8,759 nucleotides of DNA from an uncultured Collinsella sp. (GTDB taxonomy: Bacteria; Actinomycetota; Coriobacteriia; Coriobacteriales; Coriobacteriaceae): NCBI GenBank assembly GCA_902388545.1, contig CABMPS010000076.1, forward strand, positions 1-8,759. The letters run 5' to 3'. The position numbers and the translations under genes are program-made. Of the stretch, positions 5,641 to 8,759 are shown one piece after another (the stretch's first letter is position 1; each line of letters opens with the position of its first letter). A model generated the notes under the pieces. The model saw only the letters and a list, made by a program, of their open reading frames with translations. It searched no databases and was not told the DNA's origin.

Positions 5641-6480
5641 ATGTATAAGATCCTGGAGAAGACGCAGTTCTCGGAGAAGGTGTTCAAGTTCCGCATCGAG
5701 GCGCCCGCAATCGCCAAGCATGCGCACGCTGGACAGTTCCTCATGGTTCGCGCCAACGAGACGGGCGAGCGCGTCCCGTTTACCCTGGCCGGCTGGAACG
5801 GTGACGAGGGCTGGGTCGAGTTCATCTTCATGGTGATCGGCAAGACCACCGAGATGCTGTCCACCTACGAGGCCGGCGAGTCACTGCGCGACGTCGTGGG
5901 CCCGCTGGGCGTTCCCACCGAGATGGCCGAGGGCCCCTGCGCCGTCATTGGCGGCGGCGTCGGCCTGGCAATTGCCTTCCCGGTCGCCAAGCACCTGGTC
6001 GAGACCGGTCACGAGGTGCACGCCATCATGGGCGCCCGCACCAAGGACCTCCTGCTCATGGAGGACCAGTTCCGCGAGCTCCTCGACGAGGACCACATCC
6101 ACATCACCACTGACGACGGCTCCTACGGCGAGCAGGGCGTTGTCACCGCTCCGCTGGAGCGCCTGCTGCAGGACAAGGCCGTGAGCCAGGTCTTCTGCGT
6201 CGGCCCCGTTCCGATGATGAAGTTCTCGACCCTCACCGCCCAGAAGTACGACACCCCCATCACCGCGTCGCTCAACCCCATCATGGTTGACGGCACCGGC
6301 ATGTGCGGCTGCTGCCGCGTCGAGGTGGGCGGAGTGACCAAGTTCGCTTGCGTCGACGGCCCCGACTTCGATGCCACCCTGGTCGACTGGGATGACCTTC
6401 GTGCCCGCCAGGCCGCTTACCGTTCCGAAGAGGGCGAGTCCCTCAAGGCCTATGAGGAAAAGAGCTGCGCATGCCACTAG
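5641..6480 (+). CDS. sudB: Ferredoxin-NAD(P)+ reductase small subunit (SudB/NfnA-like; FAD and [2Fe-2S])
   Basis: This 279-residue protein matches the sulfide/dihydroorotate-dehydrogenase-like electron-transfer subunits. RVPFTLAGW (residues 44-52) is the FAD-binding segment of the ferredoxin-reductase fold, CAVIGGGVGLAIAFPVAKHL (100-119) is the nucleotide-binding loop, and FCVGPVPMMK (185-194) is the conserved C-terminal NAD-domain motif. The cluster segment is D217-x4-C222-x2-C225 followed by C237, consistent with the Asp plus three Cys [2Fe-2S] ligation described for NfnA; C224 is an additional cysteine. It should pair with the next gene product to transfer electrons between NADH, NADPH and ferredoxin in the cytoplasm. 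GAGG (5631-5634) lies six bases before the ATG. The gene overlaps the next by ten bases, indicating translational coupling. True electron bifurcation is inferred from the family. Confidence 0.92.
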   Translation: MYKILEKTQFSEKVFKFRIEAPAIAKHAHAGQFLMVRANETGERVPFTLAGWNGDEGWVEFIFMVIGKTTEMLSTYEAGESLRDVVGPLGVPTEMAEGPCAVIGGGVGLAIAFPVAKHLVETGHEVHAIMGARTKDLLLMEDQFRELLDEDHIHITTDDGSYGEQGVVTAPLERLLQDKAVSQVFCVGPVPMMKFSTLTAQKYDTPITASLNPIMVDGTGMCGCCRVEVGGVTKFACVDGPDFDATLVDWDDLRARQAAYRSEEGESLKAYEEKSCACH

Positions 6481-7880
6481 TTAACGGTCGTTTCGTTGCC
6501 GATATGAAGTCGCCCCGCACCCCCGATAACGAGGAGCCGGCTGCCGAGCGCGCCTGCGACTTCCGCCCCGTCGACAAGGGCTTCACCGAGGAGATGGCGC
6601 TGGCCGAGGCCGAGCGCTGCCTCAACTGCAAGAAGCCGTTCTGTGTCGAGGGCTGCCCCGTCAACATCAACATTCCCCGCTTTATCGAGCAGATCCGCGA
6701 GAAGGACTTTGGCGGCGCCCTCGATACCATCCGCGAGGACTCCATGCTTCCCGCCATCTGCGGCCGCGTCTGCCCGCAGGAGAACCAGTGCGAGGGCAAG
6801 TGCATCCGTGGCAAGAAGTCCGAGCCCGTGGCCATCGGCCAGCTCGAGCGCTTCCTGGGTGACCGCCCCGAGCTCGCCTCCACGCCCAAGATGGCCCCCA
6901 AGAACGGCAAGAAGGTCGCCGTCGTCGGCTCCGGCCCGTCCGGCATCACCTGCGCCGGCGAGCTCGCCCGCAACGGCTTTGACGTCACCGTCTTTGAGGC
7001 ATTCTTTACCGGCGGCGGCGTGCTGGTCTACGGCATCCCCGAGTTCCGTCTGCCCAAGGCAGTCGTCAAGCGCGAGATTGACGGCCTGGAGGACATGGGC
7101 GTCAAGTTTGAGTACAACTCCGTCGTGGGCAACATGGCCACGGCCGAGGAGCTGTTCGAGCAGGGCTTCGACGCCATCTACGTGGCGACCGGCGCTGGCC
7201 TGCCCAAGTTCCTCAACGTCCCCGGCGAGAACCTGCCCAACGTCTTCTTCGCCAACGAGTACCTCACCCGCGTGAACCTGATGAAGGCCAACAAGTTCCC
7301 CGAGTACGACACCCCCACCAAGCACGGCAAGAACGTCGTCGTCTTTGGTGGCGGCAACGTGGCTATGGACGCCGTCCGTACCGCCAAGCGCCTGGGCGCC
7401 GAGCACGCCATCATCGCCTACCGTCGTACCGAGGACGAGATGCCCTGCCGTCGCGCCGAGCTGCACCATGCTAAGGCCGAGGGCGTCGAGGTCCTGCCGC
7501 TCGTCTCCCCGCTCGAGTTTGTCGCTGGCGAGGACGGCTCCGTGTGCGCCGTCAAGGTCCAGAAGATGGAGCTCGGCGAGCCCGACGAGTCCGGCCGTCG
7601 TCGCCCGGTGCCCATCGAGGGCGCCATCGAGGAGATCCCCTGCGACGTCGCGATCTCGGCTATCGGCACCAACGCCAACCCCTTCGCTGCCAAGATCGGC
7701 GGCAAGATGGAGCTCAACAAGTGGGGCTACATCGTTGCCGACGAGGAGACCGGCCAGACCACCGATCCCCGCATCTGGGCCGGCGGCGACATCGTCACCG
7801 GTGCCGCTACGGTCATTCTGGCGATGGGCGCCGGCAAGAAGGCCGCTGCTTCCATCACCAAGAGCCTGCTGGGCGAGTAA
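6471..7880 (+). CDS. gltA: NADPH-dependent glutamate synthase small-subunit-like flavoprotein (GltA/SudA/NfnB)
   Basis: This 469-residue protein belongs to the family annotated as homotetrameric NADPH-dependent glutamate synthase, which includes SudA/NfnB. Two [4Fe-4S] cysteine sets lie at the N terminus: C50, C53, C58, C62 and C97, C101, C107, C111. Next come the FAD-binding loop VAVVGSGPSGITCAGEL (149-165), an NAD(P)-binding loop VVVFGGGNVAMDAVRTAKRL (289-308) and the C-terminal FAD motif WAGGDIVTGAATVILAMGAG (436-455). The length is usual. Its start lies inside the end of sudB (10-base overlap); the AGGA at 6455-6458 is 12 bases away, so translation probably depends on coupling. No large glutamate synthase subunit is present, and with the SudB/NfnA partner alongside, an NADH-dependent ferredoxin:NADP oxidoreductase is more likely than true glutamate synthesis. 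A terminator follows 28 bases later. Confidence 0.94.
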   Translation: MPLVNGRFVADMKSPRTPDNEEPAAERACDFRPVDKGFTEEMALAEAERCLNCKKPFCVEGCPVNINIPRFIEQIREKDFGGALDTIREDSMLPAICGRVCPQENQCEGKCIRGKKSEPVAIGQLERFLGDRPELASTPKMAPKNGKKVAVVGSGPSGITCAGELARNGFDVTVFEAFFTGGGVLVYGIPEFRLPKAVVKREIDGLEDMGVKFEYNSVVGNMATAEELFEQGFDAIYVATGAGLPKFLNVPGENLPNVFFANEYLTRVNLMKANKFPEYDTPTKHGKNVVVFGGGNVAMDAVRTAKRLGAEHAIIAYRRTEDEMPCRRAELHHAKAEGVEVLPLVSPLEFVAGEDGSVCAVKVQKMELGEPDESGRRRPVPIEGAIEEIPCDVAISAIGTNANPFAAKIGGKMELNKWGYIVADEETGQTTDPRIWAGGDIVTGAATVILAMGAGKKAAASITKSLLGE

Positions 7881-7908
7881 TCACCCACAGCGCTAGCCAT
7901 CAAACGGC

Positions 7909-7946
7909 AAAGTCCCCGTCGAGCACACGCCCGGCGGGGACTTTTT
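7909..7946 (+). terminator. Rho-independent terminator of the sudB-gltA operon
   Basis: AAAGTCCCCG (7909-7918) pairs perfectly with CGGGGACTTT (7935-7944), and the right arm ends in a run of five T (7942-7946). The loop is 16 bases. Confidence 0.9.
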
Positions 7947-7962
7947 CTATGCCGACCGCCCA

Positions 7963-7999
7963 AACCACCACGATGGGGACAGGCACCTTTGTGGTGGTT
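7963..7999. repeat. Hairpin carrying GGGGACAGG
   Basis: AACCACCAC (7963-7971) pairs with GTGGTGGTT (7991-7999). The stem continues inward through a G-T wobble, an A-T pair and a mismatch to two G-C pairs, leaving a loop of about nine bases. GGGGACAGG occupies 7975-7983; GGGACAGG also occurs in the left arm of the palindrome after pth (5280-5287). It lies between the operon terminator and the palindrome array. I suspect a dispersed REP-like element. Confidence 0.55.
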
Positions 8000-8025
8000 G
8001 GGGACTTGGCCGGCGAACCAATTCC

Positions 8026-8262
8026 GACGTTTGTCTCAATCTGTAACAGCCAGACCCTGTTGAGCCTCGTAGTTGTTGCAGATCAAGATATTGTGCGAAC
8101 GTCCGCCCGTTCATCTCAATCTGTAACAGTTAGAGGCCAAATTCCTCGCTACGTGTTACAGATCGAGACGTTAGGCTGGCGGCTGAACAGTTCATCTCAA
8201 TCTGTAACACCTGGAGCCGTTTTGGGCAGCTTGGTGTTACAGATTGAGATTTTGCATAAGCC
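8026..8262. repeat. Array of three abutting about 80-bp palindromic units with a 15-bp core every 40 bp
   Basis: The core TCTCAATCTGTAACA occurs forward at 8034-8048, 8114-8128 and 8195-8209, and inverted at 8074-8088 (3 mismatches), 8154-8168 (1 mismatch) and 8235-8249 (perfect). Core starts are 40, 40, 40, 41 and 40 bases apart, alternating in orientation, and each facing pair is separated by exactly 25 bases. Units 2 and 3 share a 20-base forward arm (8109-8128 and 8190-8209). Short outer arms differ between units yet are self-complementary: GACGTT/AACGTC (8026-8031, 8098-8103), CCGCC/GGCGG (8103-8107, 8178-8182) and GGCT/AGCC (8181-8184, 8259-8262). Unit 3 has a perfect 18-bp stem (8194-8211 with 8233-8250). 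The array fills most of the gene-free stretch 7881-8286, between convergent genes. It is a BIME-like repeat cluster of unknown function. Confidence 0.85.
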
Positions 8263-8286
8263 GAGGATAGGCACCGTCACCAAAAC

Positions 8287-8759
8287 CTAGCGCTTGCGAC
8301 GCTTGGTCGCGGCGATGCCGGCGGCGGCTACGGTTGCGCCGGCGATGCCTAGGGCAGCGACCGTCATCGCGGTGGAGTCACCCGTGCTGGCGAGCTCCGT
8401 GCCGCCGGACTTCTTGCCGTTCTCGCCCTTACCCTTGGACTTGTCCGTCGTCACTGTGGTCGTCGTCGAAGTCGAACCGCCTGCAGGAGCCCCGGTACCG
8501 CCAGAGCCATCCGCACCGCCACCCTGCTCGCCGCCGCCAGGCGTCGGCTTGGGTTCCGGCTTGGGTTCCGGCTTGGGCCCGGGCTCCGGCTCGGGATCGG
8601 GCGTCGCCTCATCGGTCACCGTAATCGTAATGTTCAAGCGCTCCGAATACTCGCTATACGACATGCCGGGACGCTGCGCCGCAATGCGCACATACATATT
8701 GCTATCGAGCGCAATAGGCTCGGTGTACTTTACGCGGCCTTCGTCACGGCAGGGGCAGG
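8287..8759 (-). CDS. Sortase-anchored cell-surface protein, C-terminal part (5' end beyond the window)
   Basis: The frame is open through the right edge, so only the last 156 residues are visible. They begin with CPCRDEG, followed by a segment (KYTEPIALDSNMYVRIAAQR, then a SEYSER turn) resembling a chitobiase/beta-hexosaminidase C-terminal-type domain. Next come a Pro-Glu/Pro-Lys repeat, a Gly/Ser/Thr-rich spacer likely to cross the cell wall, the sorting signal LASTGD, a hydrophobic segment of about 22 residues and the positive tail KRRKR. This is the standard layout of sortase substrates, with LAxTG in place of LPxTG. The protein should be covalently attached to peptidoglycan and exposed to the host or community; its adhesive or enzymatic role lies in the missing N-terminal part. 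An ATG at 8695-8697 is internal, not the start. The gene converges on gltA. Confidence 0.85.
   Translation of the reverse strand, partial: CPCRDEGRVKYTEPIALDSNMYVRIAAQRPGMSYSEYSERLNITITVTDEATPDPEPEPGPKPEPKPEPKPTPGGGEQGGGADGSGGTGAPAGGSTSTTTTVTTDKSKGKGENGKKSGGTELASTGDSTAMTVAALGIAGATVAAAGIAATKRRKR
8546..8593. repeat. 12-bp tandem repeat coding for the Pro-rich wall spacer
   Basis: Four units of 12 bases: two identical GGCTTGGGTTCC, then GGCTTGGGCCCG and GGCTCCGGCTCG, reading on the minus strand as Pro-Glu-Pro-Lys or Pro-Glu-Pro-Gly type repeats. Such tracts can vary in copy number by slippage without shifting the frame. Confidence 0.75.

Noticed and set aside
8034..8249. CRISPR array
   Set aside because: The repeats are 15 bp, alternate in orientation and give palindromic units. 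CRISPR repeats are longer and direct, and no cas gene is present.
8264..8280. GGATAGGCACC near the right edge of the palindrome array as a partner of GGACAGGCACC at 7977-7987
   Set aside because: The similarity is direct, short and imperfect, and does not pair with the left copy, so it cannot be called a boundary repeat.

Overview
This GC-rich window carries mostly C/G-ending codons, and its gene content and layout suggest an anaerobic gut actinobacterium of the class Coriobacteriia, most likely Collinsella or a close relative. The assignment rests on codon style, the NfnAB/SudBA-type flavoenzyme pair, a LAxTG-type sorting signal and a nuclease-fold hypothetical protein that I associate with this class. 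It is an inference without a database search.

Layout, left to right: glmU (114-1526, +) with a strong hairpin terminator; prs (1719-2705, +) with its own terminator; an unusual 1.9-kb stretch (2706-4636) holding one hypothetical gene (3158-4285, +) between two 205-206 bp inverted-repeat elements that share nearly the same 25-bp ends; pth (4637-5266, +); a 200-bp nested palindrome; a two-gene operon sudB-gltA (5641-7880, +) with a structured leader; a terminator; a hairpin and an array of three abutting 80-bp palindromic units; and, convergent on the minus strand, the 3' end of a sortase-anchored surface protein that runs off the right edge.

The housekeeping genes supply UDP-GlcNAc for the cell wall (GlmU), PRPP for nucleotide synthesis (Prs) and recycling of peptidyl-tRNA (Pth). 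In many Gram-positive bacteria they lie together as glmU-prs-(ctc/rplY)-pth. Here the hypothetical gene and the paired elements sit where that cluster would be continuous, so this stretch looks like an insertion. The flavoenzyme pair resembles NfnAB/SudBA, which moves electrons between NAD(P)H and ferredoxin in anaerobes.

The intergenic DNA is the most unusual part of the window. Four separate inverted-repeat structures fill most of the non-coding space between prs and the right-hand gene. The best candidates for something undescribed are the element-flanked nuclease-fold gene and the 40-bp-periodic array of alternating 15-bp motifs at 8026-8262.
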